Assembly: GCA_964423345.1 (NCBI GenBank)
Contig: CAYREV010000010.1
Coordinates: 20,045-84,044 of the forward strand
Direction of reading: 5' to 3'
DNA from: CAYREV01 sp964423345
GTDB lineage: Bacteria > Bacteroidota > Rhodothermia > Balneolales > Balneolaceae
DNA length: 64,000 bases
Shown: in pieces, positions 1-9,142 of the stretch
Layout: each line of letters opens with the position of its first letter
How positions within the stretch are numbered: position 1 is the first letter of the stretch
Translations under genes and position numbers: made by a program
Notes under the pieces: generated by a model
Told to the model about the DNA's origin: nothing
Database searches by the model: none
The model's input: the letters and a program-made list of their open reading frames with translations, nothing else

Positions 1-1199
1 CCCAGGTACAGGCATCCTATGGTAGTGGCAATCATCAGCAGGATGGAAAGGCCGATTTCCCAGAATGGGACATCGGTAATAGGTATGCGGGCAACCATAA
101 GGATGGGACTGAAAAAGGGGATGATGGAACTGATAACCGAAAAAGTCGAATCGGGATCGGTAGCTACCCGGGGAAGCATGATGATAGCCAGGATTACCGG
201 TATGGTGATCGGCAGCATCAGCTGTTGAGTGTCGCTTTCCGAGTCGACGGCCGATCCCACGGCAGCCAGGATCGCGCTGTAAATAAGGTAGCCGAGCAGG
301 AAAAATACCACAAAATATATACCCACCTCGGCCCCGATGTCGGGCATCTGGGGTATGGGCGTATCGAGCTCGCCGGAGGGGAGGGTTTTGGGTTGAATAA
401 AGAGGGTGGCGATGGGGCCGGCAAAAGCCAGGAGGGCGGCGCCGCTTGCCGTCCAGATAAGAAACTGGGTGACCCCCAGGGCACCGATGCCGAGGACTTT
501 TCCCAGCAACAACTCGAACGGTTTTACGGATGAGACGACTATTTCAACGATGCGGTTGGTCTTTTCTTCTATCACGCTGCGCATGACATACCCCCCGTAA
601 CCGAATATGGCTGCATATATGATAAAAGCCATGACGTAACCGATAGCCGAAAGTATAAACGTATTGGCCTGCTCTTCTTTGCCTTCTTCCGTGAGCTTGC
701 GGGTATTCAGTTCGGGCTCGCTTTTCAGGATGGCCAGGATCTCATCGGATGCCTGCGCACGGCTGAGCCGTGCTTCGCGGACGGCCGTTCTCAGGTGATT
801 TCGTATGTTGGTGACCAGGTTGATGCCGCCGCTTCCGCCATAGATCATCTCAAGGCGGGCAGAATCCGCCAGGTCTTGTTCATTGACGATGATGAAGCCC
901 TCAATACTTCCATCCATCACCTGCGAACGAAGGTCCCCTGCCGTCTGCCCTTCGGCGCTGAAATAGCGGGCCGAATCCTGCCTTGCCATTTCTTTATAGA
1001 CTACCTTGCCGGCTGTTTCGTCCTTGATGCCTATGCGGTAAACCTGGTCCGAATCCACCAGGTGAAGCAGTACGGGCGCGGAAAGGACCAGAATCAGGCC
1101 GATGGGGACCAGCACGGTGGTAATGATAAAAGCCTTGGTACGAACCCTGGTCAGGTATTCCCTTTGAATGATGATTAATAATTTTTGGAAGTCAATCAT
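1..1199 (-). CDS. ABC transporter permease, NatB-like (partial, runs off left edge)
   Basis: The minus strand is open from an ATG at 1199 to the window edge (about 399 residues, no stop reached). The N-terminus has a short cytoplasmic stretch rich in basic residues, then a hydrophobic segment at about residues 22-42, a large extracytoplasmic domain, and several further hydrophobic segments from about residue 200 onward. This is the layout of ABC-2 family permeases of the NatB type. The start codon shares one base with the stop of the ATPase gene upstream (TGATG), so the two are translationally coupled and form one exporter. The substrate cannot be told from sequence; NatAB homologs have been linked to Na+ or drug export. 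The C-terminus lies outside the window. Confidence 0.85.
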   Translation of the reverse strand, partial: MIDFQKLLIIIQREYLTRVRTKAFIITTVLVPIGLILVLSAPVLLHLVDSDQVYRIGIKDETAGKVVYKEMARQDSARYFSAEGQTAGDLRSQVMDGSIEGFIIVNEQDLADSARLEMIYGGSGGINLVTNIRNHLRTAVREARLSRAQASDEILAILKSEPELNTRKLTEEGKEEQANTFILSAIGYVMAFIIYAAIFGYGGYVMRSVIEEKTNRIVEIVVSSVKPFELLLGKVLGIGALGVTQFLIWTASGAALLAFAGPIATLFIQPKTLPSGELDTPIPQMPDIGAEVGIYFVVFFLLGYLIYSAILAAVGSAVDSESDTQQLMLPITIPVILAIIMLPRVATDPDSTFSVISSIIPFFSPILMVARIPITDVPFWEIGLSILLMIATTIGCLYL

Positions 1200-2119
1200 C
1201 AGCCGAGTTCGTTTGGATTGATATTATCTTCCCCTACGGTGGAAATAAAAATTTCGGTCAGGGATGGTTCTATGCGCTCGAACTTGAAAATTTCTGCATG
1301 TTTCATGGCCGTTTCCAGGATGTTCTGCATGCTTTGGCCGTTAAGTACACGGATTTCGGCATAATGGGTAGAGCGATTGTTGATACGCACATTCTCCAGT
1401 TTGTCAAGAAAGGAGGCATCTCCCTCGAATTCGATGGTAATGGTGTTTTTCCCGAACGTTCGCTTAATTTCGCGCAAGTTGCCGGTCAGAACGGCACGTC
1501 CCCGGTTGAACAGGCATATTTCGTCGCACATCTGTTCCACCTGCTCCATCCGGTGGGTTGAGAACAGGACGGTCTTGTTGTTGTCTCTGAGTTCCAGTAC
1601 GATCTCCTTGAGCGTCTCGCTGTTGATGGGATCCAGTCCGCTGAAGGGCTCATCAAAGATGTAAATGTCCGGTTGATGTGCTATAGTGGCAATAAACTGT
1701 ATTTTCTGGGACATCCCCTTGGACAGTTCTCCCACCTCCCGATGGTACCAGTCGGATGCCTCGAAGCGTTCCAGCCAGTAATGGATGGCATCGTACGCCT
1801 CCCGGTAGGCGAGTCCTTTCAGGCGAGCCAGGTAGATCAGTTGTTCGCCCACCTTCATCTTCTTGTAAAGCCCCCGCTCTTCGGGCATATAGCCTATCCA
1901 TTTCTGGGTTTCGGGGCTTACCGGTTTTCCGTCAATGGTGATCGATCCCGAGTCTGGGAGAATGATATGGTTGATCATCCGTATGGCGGTGGTTTTTCCG
2001 GCGCCGTTGGGGCCGAGAAGCCCGAAAATCTTTCCCCGGCCCACTGTAAAACTGACCTCTTTGACGGCGTGGGTATCTCCGAAAGATTTATCTATGTTAT
2101 TGACTTCAATGACTGCCAT
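1199..2119 (-). CDS. ABC transporter ATP-binding protein, NatA-like with C-terminal DUF4162-type domain
   Basis: A 306-residue ABC ATPase. The Walker A motif GPNGAGKTT is at residues 36-44, an LSKGMSQK signature lies near residue 137, and the Walker B/D-loop FDEPFSGLDP follows about 20 residues later, with the switch His in STHRMEQ. About 100 residues after the nucleotide-binding domain match the DUF4162 extension usual in NatA-type exporter ATPases. It energises the permease encoded directly downstream with a one-base overlap. The ATG at 2119 starts right at the ABC fold (MAVIEVNNIDKSFG), so no upstream start is needed. The substrate is unknown. Confidence 0.92.
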   Translation of the reverse strand: MAVIEVNNIDKSFGDTHAVKEVSFTVGRGKIFGLLGPNGAGKTTAIRMINHIILPDSGSITIDGKPVSPETQKWIGYMPEERGLYKKMKVGEQLIYLARLKGLAYREAYDAIHYWLERFEASDWYHREVGELSKGMSQKIQFIATIAHQPDIYIFDEPFSGLDPINSETLKEIVLELRDNNKTVLFSTHRMEQVEQMCDEICLFNRGRAVLTGNLREIKRTFGKNTITIEFEGDASFLDKLENVRINNRSTHYAEIRVLNGQSMQNILETAMKHAEIFKFERIEPSLTEIFISTVGEDNINPNELG

Positions 2120-2276
2120 AAAACCACTTCACTTTTAATTTAGGCCAACATATCGTTTTCAATCCTGGGAAGAAAGTTTTTGATTGATGCAGAAAGATTT
2201 TCTTATTTCGGTTTAACAAAAGGAATCCGCATTATTTCAACCTGTTACCAGTAATAGCTAAGAAGGACGGTTGGTT
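2120..2276. promoter_or_regulatory. divergent intergenic region between ABC exporter and glgA
   Basis: About 157 bases of AT-rich sequence separate two divergently transcribed genes, so promoters for both must lie here or overlap the starts. AAGGACGG at about 2263-2270 is a good Shine-Dalgarno match 6-7 bases before the glgA ATG at 2277. I do not see a convincing Bacteroidota-type -7 box (TAnnTTTG) for glgA. The best minus-strand candidate is TATGTTGG, one mismatch. Confidence 0.4.
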
Positions 2277-3716
2277 ATGAATGTAATACATCTAAGTGCT
2301 GAATGTTATCCGGTAGCCAAGGTAGGCGGGTTGGCGGATGTGGTCGGCGCTCTTCCGAAGTACCTGCGTGAAGAGGGGACCTCGGCAACGGTTGTGATGC
2401 CCAAATATGAAGTGCCGTGGACCCGGGAGCATTCCTTCGAGACCGTCTACGAAGGGAAGGGGACTCTGGATACCGGGCAATTCACCTGCGAAATTCAGCG
2501 GGAGACGGACGATACGCTGGGGTTCCCGCTGTATGTAGTGGATATACCGGGACTGCTCGGCCGTCCGGGCATCTATATTGACCCGGAGTCGGGCCAGCCC
2601 TACTGGGACGAGTTTGAGCGGTACCTGGGGTTTCAAATGGCGGTACTGGACTGGATCCTATCGAAACCTGAACTCCCCGATATCATTCACTGCCATGACC
2701 ACCATACGGGGCTGGTCCCCTTTATGATGACCCAGTGCTACCGTTACCGGGACCTCAACCATATTCCTACGGTTTTTACGGTACACAACGGACAGTACCA
2801 CGGCTCTTACGATCACTGGGAGGAGCGCCTGCTTCCCGATTTCGATACCTCCAAGACGGGCCTGCTGGACTGGGACGGACAGTTGAACTGTATGGCTGCG
2901 GGTTTAAAGTGTGCCTGGCGCATTACTACGGTCTCGAAGTCCTATATGGAGGAGCTGCGCCATAACAGCAACGGCCTGGAACTGTTGTTCAGGAGTGAAA
3001 AGGCCAAATCCAGGGGGATAGTCAACGGGATTGACATTTCGGTATGGGACCCCGGTACCGACCCTTACCTTGAGGAGCACTACACGGTGCAAACCCGCAG
3101 TGAGGGCAAAGCCTTGAACAAGAGGAAGCTGTGCGAACCCTTCGGACTCAATCCCGAGCATCCTACCATCTCCTATATCGGAAGGCTGGCCTATGAAAAG
3201 GGTGCGGATTTGCTGCCTTCCCTGTATAAAAAATTTCTGCAGGAGGAAGCCGAGGTTAACTTTATAGTGTTGGGTACCGGCGATCCCCAGCTTCACAGCG
3301 TGTTTTCAAAAATGTCGAAGAACTATGTGGGTTACTTCGACGCCACCCTGGATTACAACGAAGCGCTTGCCCACCTGATATATGCCGGCAGTGATTTTAT
3401 TATCATGCCTTCGAGGGTGGAGCCCTGCGGACTCAACCAGATGTATGCAATGCGTTACGGATCGGTTCCCATTGTCCGCAATATAGGGGGGTTGAAGGAT
3501 ACCGTTAAGGATTTGAACGAAGAAGGCGGCTATGGTATTAAGTTTGATGAGTTTGATTTCAATGCCGCTTCGGAAGCGGTGCAGAGGGCGCTGGACCTGT
3601 ACCGCGACGAAAAAAGATTTAAGGCGGTAAGGGAAAAGATAATGAATCTTGATTTCTCCTGGAATGCTTCTGCGAAGGAGTACATTAAGATGTATTTTAA
3701 TTTAAAAGATAACTGA
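2277..3716 (+). CDS. glgA: Glycogen synthase (ADP-glucose type, GT5)
   Basis: The protein transfers glucose from ADP-glucose to a growing alpha-1,4-glucan. It has the GT5 N-terminal motif KVGGLADVVGALP at residues 15-27 and the C-terminal nucleotide-sugar site PSRVEPCGLNQ followed by IVRNIGGLKDTV. Its length of 479 residues is normal. The ATG at 2277 is chosen over an in-frame TTG at 2271 because the AAGGACGG ribosome site is correctly spaced only for the ATG, and family members begin MNVxHLSAE. Ten bases separate it from glgC, so the two form an operon for ADP-glucose synthesis and polymerisation. Branching enzyme and phosphorylase genes are not in this window. Confidence 0.96.
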   Translation: MNVIHLSAECYPVAKVGGLADVVGALPKYLREEGTSATVVMPKYEVPWTREHSFETVYEGKGTLDTGQFTCEIQRETDDTLGFPLYVVDIPGLLGRPGIYIDPESGQPYWDEFERYLGFQMAVLDWILSKPELPDIIHCHDHHTGLVPFMMTQCYRYRDLNHIPTVFTVHNGQYHGSYDHWEERLLPDFDTSKTGLLDWDGQLNCMAAGLKCAWRITTVSKSYMEELRHNSNGLELLFRSEKAKSRGIVNGIDISVWDPGTDPYLEEHYTVQTRSEGKALNKRKLCEPFGLNPEHPTISYIGRLAYEKGADLLPSLYKKFLQEEAEVNFIVLGTGDPQLHSVFSKMSKNYVGYFDATLDYNEALAHLIYAGSDFIIMPSRVEPCGLNQMYAMRYGSVPIVRNIGGLKDTVKDLNEEGGYGIKFDEFDFNAASEAVQRALDLYRDEKRFKAVREKIMNLDFSWNASAKEYIKMYFNLKDN

Positions 3717-3726
3717 GGAGTAATTT

Positions 3727-4998
3727 ATGAGAGATTCCACCATTGCCGTAATACTGGGCGGCGGACAGGGCACCAGGCTATTTCCTTTGACCAAAGAGCG
3801 ATCCAAGCCGGCGGTACCTATTGCGGGAAAATACCGGCTGGTCGACATACCCATCTCCAACTGCCTTAATTCTGCAATCAGGCGAATCTATGTGCTCACG
3901 CAGTTTAACTCGGCCTCGTTGAACCGGCATATCAAGAACACCTATAATTTCGATGTGTTCAGCAGCGGTTTTGTGGATATTTTGGCCGCAGAGCAGACGC
4001 CCAAAAGCAAGAACTGGTACCAGGGCACGGCGGATGCGGTCCGCCAATCGATCCATCATATGGAAAACCACCGGCATGAACATGTGCTTATCCTTTCGGG
4101 CGACCAGCTGTACCAGATGGATTTCAGGGATATGCTTGAACGGCATAAGGAGAATGATTCGGATCTTACCGTAGCGACGATCCCGGTCGTAGCCGACGAC
4201 GCCACCGGATTCGGCATCATGAAAACCAATAAGGATGGGGTCATTGAAAGCTTTGTGGAGAAGCCCGAAAAAGAGGAGCTGGACAAGTGGAAGTCCGATA
4301 CGCCCGATAAGTTCAAAAAAGATGGCCGGGTATTCCTGGCATCCATGGGAATATATATCTTCAAGAAAGATGCATTGGGAGATCTGTTCAAAAACCATCC
4401 CGAGGCCACCGATTTCGGCAATGAGATCATTCCGGCTGCGATTAACAAGGATTTCAAAGTGACCAGTTTTGAGTTTGACGGCTATTGGACCGACATAGGG
4501 ACGGTAAAATCATTTTTTGAGGCCAATCTCAACCTGACGGCCGACCTCCCGAAGTTCAATCTTTACGATAATGAAGATTTTATCTATACCCGGGCCCGCC
4601 TTCTTCCGGCTTCCAAGCTGTCGGGTACCACCTTCGACCATTCCGTGCTGGCGGAAGGATGCCTGATAGAAGCCAGCCGCATTGAAAGATCGGTCATCGG
4701 TATCCGCTCGCGCATTGGGAAAGGAACCACCATAGAGCGTTCGATTATCATGGGTAACGACTATTTCCAGTCCAGGCAGGAGATTGATGCCAAATCTTCC
4801 GACAACCCCATCATGGGAATCGGCCAGCGCTGCTTCATCAGCAATGCCATAGTGGATAAGAACTGCATGATCGGCGATGATGTACGTATTGCCGGAGGAG
4901 ATCACCTTGAGGACGGAGAATACGGGAATTACCATGTAGTAGACGGCATTGTAATCATACCCAAGGGCTCGCGGATCAAGGACGGAACCAAGATTTGA
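3727..4998 (+). CDS. glgC: Glucose-1-phosphate adenylyltransferase (ADP-glucose pyrophosphorylase)
   Basis: Makes ADP-glucose from glucose-1-phosphate and ATP, the committed step of bacterial glycogen synthesis. The N-terminal nucleotidyltransferase site ILGGGQGTRLFPLT (about residues 9-22) and the following RSKPAVP are intact, as is GTADAVRQ. The last ~150 residues form the left-handed beta-helix region expected for allosteric control (for example RSVIGIRSRIGKG). At 423 residues it has the family length. A GAGG Shine-Dalgarno lies in the 10-base gap after glgA. Its stop is only 7 bases from the stop of the convergent exonuclease gene. Confidence 0.97.
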   Translation: MRDSTIAVILGGGQGTRLFPLTKERSKPAVPIAGKYRLVDIPISNCLNSAIRRIYVLTQFNSASLNRHIKNTYNFDVFSSGFVDILAAEQTPKSKNWYQGTADAVRQSIHHMENHRHEHVLILSGDQLYQMDFRDMLERHKENDSDLTVATIPVVADDATGFGIMKTNKDGVIESFVEKPEKEELDKWKSDTPDKFKKDGRVFLASMGIYIFKKDALGDLFKNHPEATDFGNEIIPAAINKDFKVTSFEFDGYWTDIGTVKSFFEANLNLTADLPKFNLYDNEDFIYTRARLLPASKLSGTTFDHSVLAEGCLIEASRIERSVIGIRSRIGKGTTIERSIIMGNDYFQSRQEIDAKSSDNPIMGIGQRCFISNAIVDKNCMIGDDVRIAGGDHLEDGEYGNYHVVDGIVIIPKGSRIKDGTKI

Positions 4999-5005
4999 TA
5001 TCCGA

Positions 5006-5722
5006 TCAGTTCTCGCCGGTATCCTGTATCTCCCGAAGTTTGTTCATGGCCCGTTCTTTCAGGTTGGAGAAGATCTCCCTGGAGATATCGCCCACCGTAT
5101 ATTTCAGGTGAAGCCAAACCACGTAGGTAGCCATGACATCCTCGTAGCAGTAGTGCTCTATCTTTGCCAGCTCGTCCCTGTTATACATCTCGAGTACTTC
5201 GTTGCCTTCCCCGGTCTGCTTGAAAGGGATATCAATAAGATAGCCCAGGTGTTTAAGTTTGGGCCAGGAGCTGGCACCATAGTTGCTGAACTCATCGATC
5301 AAGTCGACATTGTGGTTGCTGTATCGGTATCGTATCTCGTAGTTGTTGAGTCTTGAGGGCATCTGCAAACCGTGCTTCATAGCCCTGTAGGTAAGCAGGG
5401 GAAGGTCAAAACCGCGTCCATTATGATGAATAAGGCCAAAATCCTTGTATGTGCCGAGGGACTTGAATAACTCCTCGAGGCCCTGCTGTTCGTCCTCACC
5501 GTTCCAGCTTACCTTCTGCTTGGGGACCCCGTTGTTTTCAATCCAGAGGCCAACCCAGGAGACCATTCGATGGTACATGGGAGGCAGAAAACCCGACTTG
5601 CTTCTGGCCAGCTCCTCCCCGGCCTGCAGCAGCAGGGCTTCATTATCTTTTTCGGGATCCTCTATAACGGAACGGATAAACTCAAAGTCGGGGATGGTCT
5701 CTACATCAAAAACAAAATACAT
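5006..5722 (-). CDS. Predicted 3'-5' exonuclease related to the PolB exonuclease domain (DEDD family)
   Basis: A 238-residue stand-alone RNase H-fold exonuclease of the PF10108 type. The first metal ligands are D6 and E8 in YFVFDVETIP. HHNGRGFDLPLL holds the second acidic site, and HYCYEDVMATYVVWL near residue 200 carries the final motif. There is no polymerase domain. The family is annotated as a DNA or RNA 3'-5' exonuclease; the natural substrate is not established. The gene lies 6 bases after the asparaginase gene on the same strand, so they are probably co-transcribed, although no functional link is obvious. Confidence 0.85.
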   Translation of the reverse strand: MYFVFDVETIPDFEFIRSVIEDPEKDNEALLLQAGEELARSKSGFLPPMYHRMVSWVGLWIENNGVPKQKVSWNGEDEQQGLEELFKSLGTYKDFGLIHHNGRGFDLPLLTYRAMKHGLQMPSRLNNYEIRYRYSNHNVDLIDEFSNYGASSWPKLKHLGYLIDIPFKQTGEGNEVLEMYNRDELAKIEHYCYEDVMATYVVWLHLKYTVGDISREIFSNLKERAMNKLREIQDTGEN

Positions 5723-5728
5723 GGTCGA

Positions 5729-6727
5729 TTATTTCTCTGTTAATTCTCCGGCAATATTCATAAGGAACCGTTTTCTGACCTGCTCTTCCGTAGTATGGTT
5801 TGCCAGAAGATACATCATTTTTGTCAGCGTTGCCTCGGTGGTCATGTCTCCCGCACTCAGGGCTCCCAGCTCCCGGGCCATCTTACCACTCTCATATTTG
5901 CCCAGGTCGACGGCGTCGTAGGGTGACTGGGAGGTGAAGACAAGCATTACCCCACGGTCTACACACTTTCGCAGGAAAGGCAAAAGGCTTCCCTCGCCGT
6001 GGATGGGGAAGTTGCCGCTGCCGAACGATTCGATGATAAGGGCACGGATATTTTCCAGCTCCATCCGGTCGAGAAAGGATGGTTTCAGGTTAGGATAAAC
6101 TTTCAGCAGGAACACTTCATCACTAAAATGGCTGTTGGGTTCCAGCGCAGCCCCGGCGGCTGCCGCTTCCATATTCAGTTCAATGTTCAGCCCGATCTCT
6201 GCCAGGGGAGGGTAGTTGGGTGAGGCGAAAGCGTCAAAGTCGCCAATGCTCATTTTTGTCGAACGGTTGCCGCGGTACACAAAGTCATTAAAACAAATAG
6301 CCACTTCGTTGAACGGCAGCGTTGCCATTTCGATGGCATTGACGAGGTTCCGGCGCGCGTCACTGCGGATGTTGCTCATCGGTACCTGGCTTCCGGTCAG
6401 GATAACGGGCTTGCCGAGGTGTTGGAGTCCGAAGGAAAGGGCTGAAGCGGTATAGGCCATGGTGTCGGTGCCGTGAAGAATGACGAAGCCGTCATACTCA
6501 TGGTACCGGCCTGCTATATGTTCAATTAGTTTGGACCAGTGTTCCCGGTTGATGTCGGAGCTGTCTTCAAAGAACAGCTGTTCTATTTCTATCTCTGCTA
6601 TTTCCGAAAGCTCCGGGATCTCCTTATAGAGGAGGTCGGACCAGTTGGATGGATCCAGTCTCGGTTCGCCATGGGTTATATCCATGGCAATGGTCCCTCC
6701 GGTTTGTATGAGTAATATTTTTTTCAA
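5729..6727 (-). CDS. ansA: Type I (cytoplasmic) L-asparaginase
   Basis: Hydrolyses asparagine to aspartate and ammonia. The nucleophile motif QTGGTIAMD lies at residues 8-16, the second signature LHGTDTMAYTASALSF near residue 84, and the catalytic-lysine segment GSQVPMSNIRSDARRN follows. No signal peptide is present, fitting the cytoplasmic type I form of about 330-340 residues. The start codon is TTG at 6727: an in-frame TGA lies two codons upstream and no ATG precedes the conserved strand KKILLIQTGGT. It is the first gene of a two-gene unit with the exonuclease. Confidence 0.92.
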   Translation of the reverse strand: MKKILLIQTGGTIAMDITHGEPRLDPSNWSDLLYKEIPELSEIAEIEIEQLFFEDSSDINREHWSKLIEHIAGRYHEYDGFVILHGTDTMAYTASALSFGLQHLGKPVILTGSQVPMSNIRSDARRNLVNAIEMATLPFNEVAICFNDFVYRGNRSTKMSIGDFDAFASPNYPPLAEIGLNIELNMEAAAAGAALEPNSHFSDEVFLLKVYPNLKPSFLDRMELENIRALIIESFGSGNFPIHGEGSLLPFLRKCVDRGVMLVFTSQSPYDAVDLGKYESGKMARELGALSAGDMTTEATLTKMMYLLANHTTEEQVRKRFLMNIAGELTEK

Positions 6728-6980
6728 TGGTCAGGGTAGTATTGGCGATGATTGATCTGAAGGTAATTAAATACTGAAGTGTTTTAAAACAGGGCATATT
6801 AAAAATTGTCTTAAATAGATTTTTTCTATTATTTAATTAAACAAACCCAAGAATAACGGGACCGCTGATGAGGTTTCATCCTACATATCATTTCCCATCA
6901 GACGGAGTGCACACTCCAGCCTTTGGTCGAAGTACGCCGCCCGTAACCATCCCATCTAAAGCTTCAAAAAGAGGTGAATT
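6728..6980 (+). promoter_or_regulatory. leader/promoter region of the EF-G-like gene with two dyads
   Basis: A 253-base region between divergent genes. AT-rich sequence to about 6850 probably holds promoters. The part nearest the + gene contains CTGATG (6865-6870) pairing with CATCAG (6896-6901), and a second imperfect palindrome with arms GGAGTG (6904-6909) and CACTCC (6912-6917) around a 2-base centre. A good Shine-Dalgarno (AGAGGTGA, about 6970-6977) precedes the ATG at 6981. I do not recognise a known riboswitch. The dyads could be operators or leader hairpins. Confidence 0.4.
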
Positions 6981-9110
6981 ATGAAAGTTTATGATCCAAA
7001 AGATATTCGCAATGTTGTTCTTCTTGGTCATGCCGGGTCGGGTAAAACAACCCTGGCCGAAACGATGCTCTTTGAATCAGGTACCATCAAGCGCCGCGGG
7101 AACATTCAGGAAAAATCAACGGTATCCGATTACCATCAGATTGAGAAAGAAAAACAGAAGTCGGTTTTTTCCTCTTTTTTGAACCTGGACTGGAGGGGCA
7201 GCAAGATCAACCTGGTGGATACCCCGGGCACGGCCGACTATGTAGGGGAAGTGGTCGGAGCGCTGCGGGTGGCCGACACGGCCATCTTTACCCTGAATGC
7301 CGAATACGGTATTGAAGTGGGAACCGAATCTCTCTGGAAATATACCCAGAAATATCAGATCCCTTCCCTGTTTATTGTCAATAAACCCGATTCGCCCCAA
7401 TCTGATTTTCAAAATACCGTGGATATGGCCAAGGAACGTTTTGGGCGTGGTGTGGTGGTCGTTCAGTATCCTTTTACGGAGGGGGAGGATTTTCACGCCA
7501 TCATAGATGTTCTGAAGATGACCATGTACGAGTTCCCGGAAGGAGGGGGCAAGCCCGATAAGCTGCCCATCCCCGATTCCCAGCGGGCCCAGGCCGATCT
7601 GTTGCACAATGAACTGGTAGAAGCGGTGGCCGAGAACGACGAGACACTCCTGGACCTGTACCTGGAGCAGGGAGAGCTTACCGAGAGCCAGATGAGAGAG
7701 GGACTGCAGCAGGCGCTGCTCAACCAGGATTTGTACCCGCTGTTCTGCTGCTGCGCCGAACGCAACATGGGGACGGGACGTGTGATGGGTTTCCTCGGCA
7801 ATGTAGCCCCCAATCCGCTGGAAGCAAATCCGCCCAAGGATGATGAAGGGGAGCCTATTGAGATGGGTGAAGAGAAGGATCCGCTTATGTTTCTTTTTAA
7901 AAACAGTGCGGAATCCCATGTGGGCGACCTGCTCTATTTCAAGGTGTACGGGGGGACCGTCAAAAACGGTATAGACCTGGTGAACAGCAGCAATGAGAAG
8001 ACGGTCAGGCTATCCAACCTGTATATGACCAACGGGGATAAAAGAGTTGAAATTGACAAGGTGAATACGGGCGATATAGGGGCGGCCGTGAAGTTGAAGG
8101 ACTGCGGCGTCAACGACACCCTGCATGCAAAAGGCAGTTCTATTGACCTGGAGCCCATACATTTTCCCGAGCCCATCATCCGGACTGCGATAAAACTGAA
8201 AACGGAGGGGGATGAGGACAAGCTGGGCAGTGCCCTTCATCAGCTGCAGCGGGAAGACCCCTCTCTGCAGGTTGAGCACAGCCAGGAACTGCAGCAGATC
8301 ATCCTTCACGGGCAGGGTGAAGAACACCTTGCCGTAATTAAATTCGAATTGAAGAACAGGTTCAACCTGGATTTCGAATTCCGGGAACCGCGCATCCCCT
8401 ACAGGGAAACCATCACCCGGGATGTTCGGACACATTACAAGCACAAGAAGCAATCGGGCGGAGCCGGGCAGTATGCCGAGATATATATGCTGATGGAGCC
8501 GTTGAAGGATCATATGCCCGAGCTCACCGACATGAAAGTACGTGACGTGCAGGAGATCGACCTGGAATGGGGCGGAAAGCTTGTATTTCAAAACTGTATT
8601 GTGGGCGGAGTGATAGACAATCGTTTTATGCCTGCCATATTGAAGGGTATTATGGAGAAGATGCAAAACGGGCCGATGAGTAACTGCAGGGTTCGCGATC
8701 TTCGCATTTCGGTCTATGACGGTTCGATGCATTCGGTGGATTCTAACGAAGCGGCATTCAAGACGGCTGCCTTGATGGCTTTCAAGAAGGGTTTTATGGA
8801 GGCCGGGCCCAAACTTATGGAGCCTATCTATGATATTGAAGTGACGGTGCCTTCCGATTTTATGGGGGACGTGATGAGCGATATCAATACGAGGAGAGGG
8901 CAGATACAGGGTATGGATGCCGAGGGGTCTATTCAGAAGATTATTGCCAAAGTACCCCTCAAGGAACTGGACCATTATGCCACCCGTTTGAAATCGATGA
9001 CCCAGGGCAGTGCGTCCTATAGCCGTAAGTTTTCTCACTATGGCGCGGTTCCCCATGAGATGCAGCAGCAAATTGTGCAGCAGACCATGGAGCTGGAAGA
9101 GGCGAGCTGA
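6981..9110 (+). CDS. Elongation factor G-like protein (EF-G paralog lacking catalytic His)
   Basis: A 709-residue protein with the full five-domain EF-G layout. The P-loop is GHAGSGKT at residues 16-23, G3 is DTPG at 80-83, and G4 is NKPD at 134-137. The domain III/IV boundary motif is HKKQSGGAGQYA, and the domain V end is SMTQGSASYSRKFSHY. Two features differ from canonical EF-G. The histidine after DTPG that activates water for GTP hydrolysis is Thr84 (DTPGTAD), and the switch I motif RGITI is replaced by QKSVF (residues 59-63). This places it with EF-G paralogs rather than the housekeeping translocase. A strong Shine-Dalgarno precedes it. It is monocistronic and convergent with the OstA-like gene. 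Its role in translation, for example under starvation, is inference. Confidence 0.9.
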   Translation: MKVYDPKDIRNVVLLGHAGSGKTTLAETMLFESGTIKRRGNIQEKSTVSDYHQIEKEKQKSVFSSFLNLDWRGSKINLVDTPGTADYVGEVVGALRVADTAIFTLNAEYGIEVGTESLWKYTQKYQIPSLFIVNKPDSPQSDFQNTVDMAKERFGRGVVVVQYPFTEGEDFHAIIDVLKMTMYEFPEGGGKPDKLPIPDSQRAQADLLHNELVEAVAENDETLLDLYLEQGELTESQMREGLQQALLNQDLYPLFCCCAERNMGTGRVMGFLGNVAPNPLEANPPKDDEGEPIEMGEEKDPLMFLFKNSAESHVGDLLYFKVYGGTVKNGIDLVNSSNEKTVRLSNLYMTNGDKRVEIDKVNTGDIGAAVKLKDCGVNDTLHAKGSSIDLEPIHFPEPIIRTAIKLKTEGDEDKLGSALHQLQREDPSLQVEHSQELQQIILHGQGEEHLAVIKFELKNRFNLDFEFREPRIPYRETITRDVRTHYKHKKQSGGAGQYAEIYMLMEPLKDHMPELTDMKVRDVQEIDLEWGGKLVFQNCIVGGVIDNRFMPAILKGIMEKMQNGPMSNCRVRDLRISVYDGSMHSVDSNEAAFKTAALMAFKKGFMEAGPKLMEPIYDIEVTVPSDFMGDVMSDINTRRGQIQGMDAEGSIQKIIAKVPLKELDHYATRLKSMTQGSASYSRKFSHYGAVPHEMQQQIVQQTMELEEAS

Positions 9111-9142
9111 ACGGAAGCCCGGCCGATTTCCCAGGCCCGAAG

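Noticed and set aside
2271..2276. TTG start for glgA
   Set aside because: It directly abuts the Shine-Dalgarno AAGGACGG, too close for initiation; the ATG at 2277 has normal spacing.
6865..6880. CTGATGA, the core of a hammerhead ribozyme, in the EF-G-like leader
   Set aside because: The GAAA element after stem II and a cleavable NUH with pairing stems are not found in the right order.
8010..9071. 353-codon open frame antisense to the EF-G-like gene
   Set aside because: It is a shadow of a conserved coding region; no signal or motif supports it.
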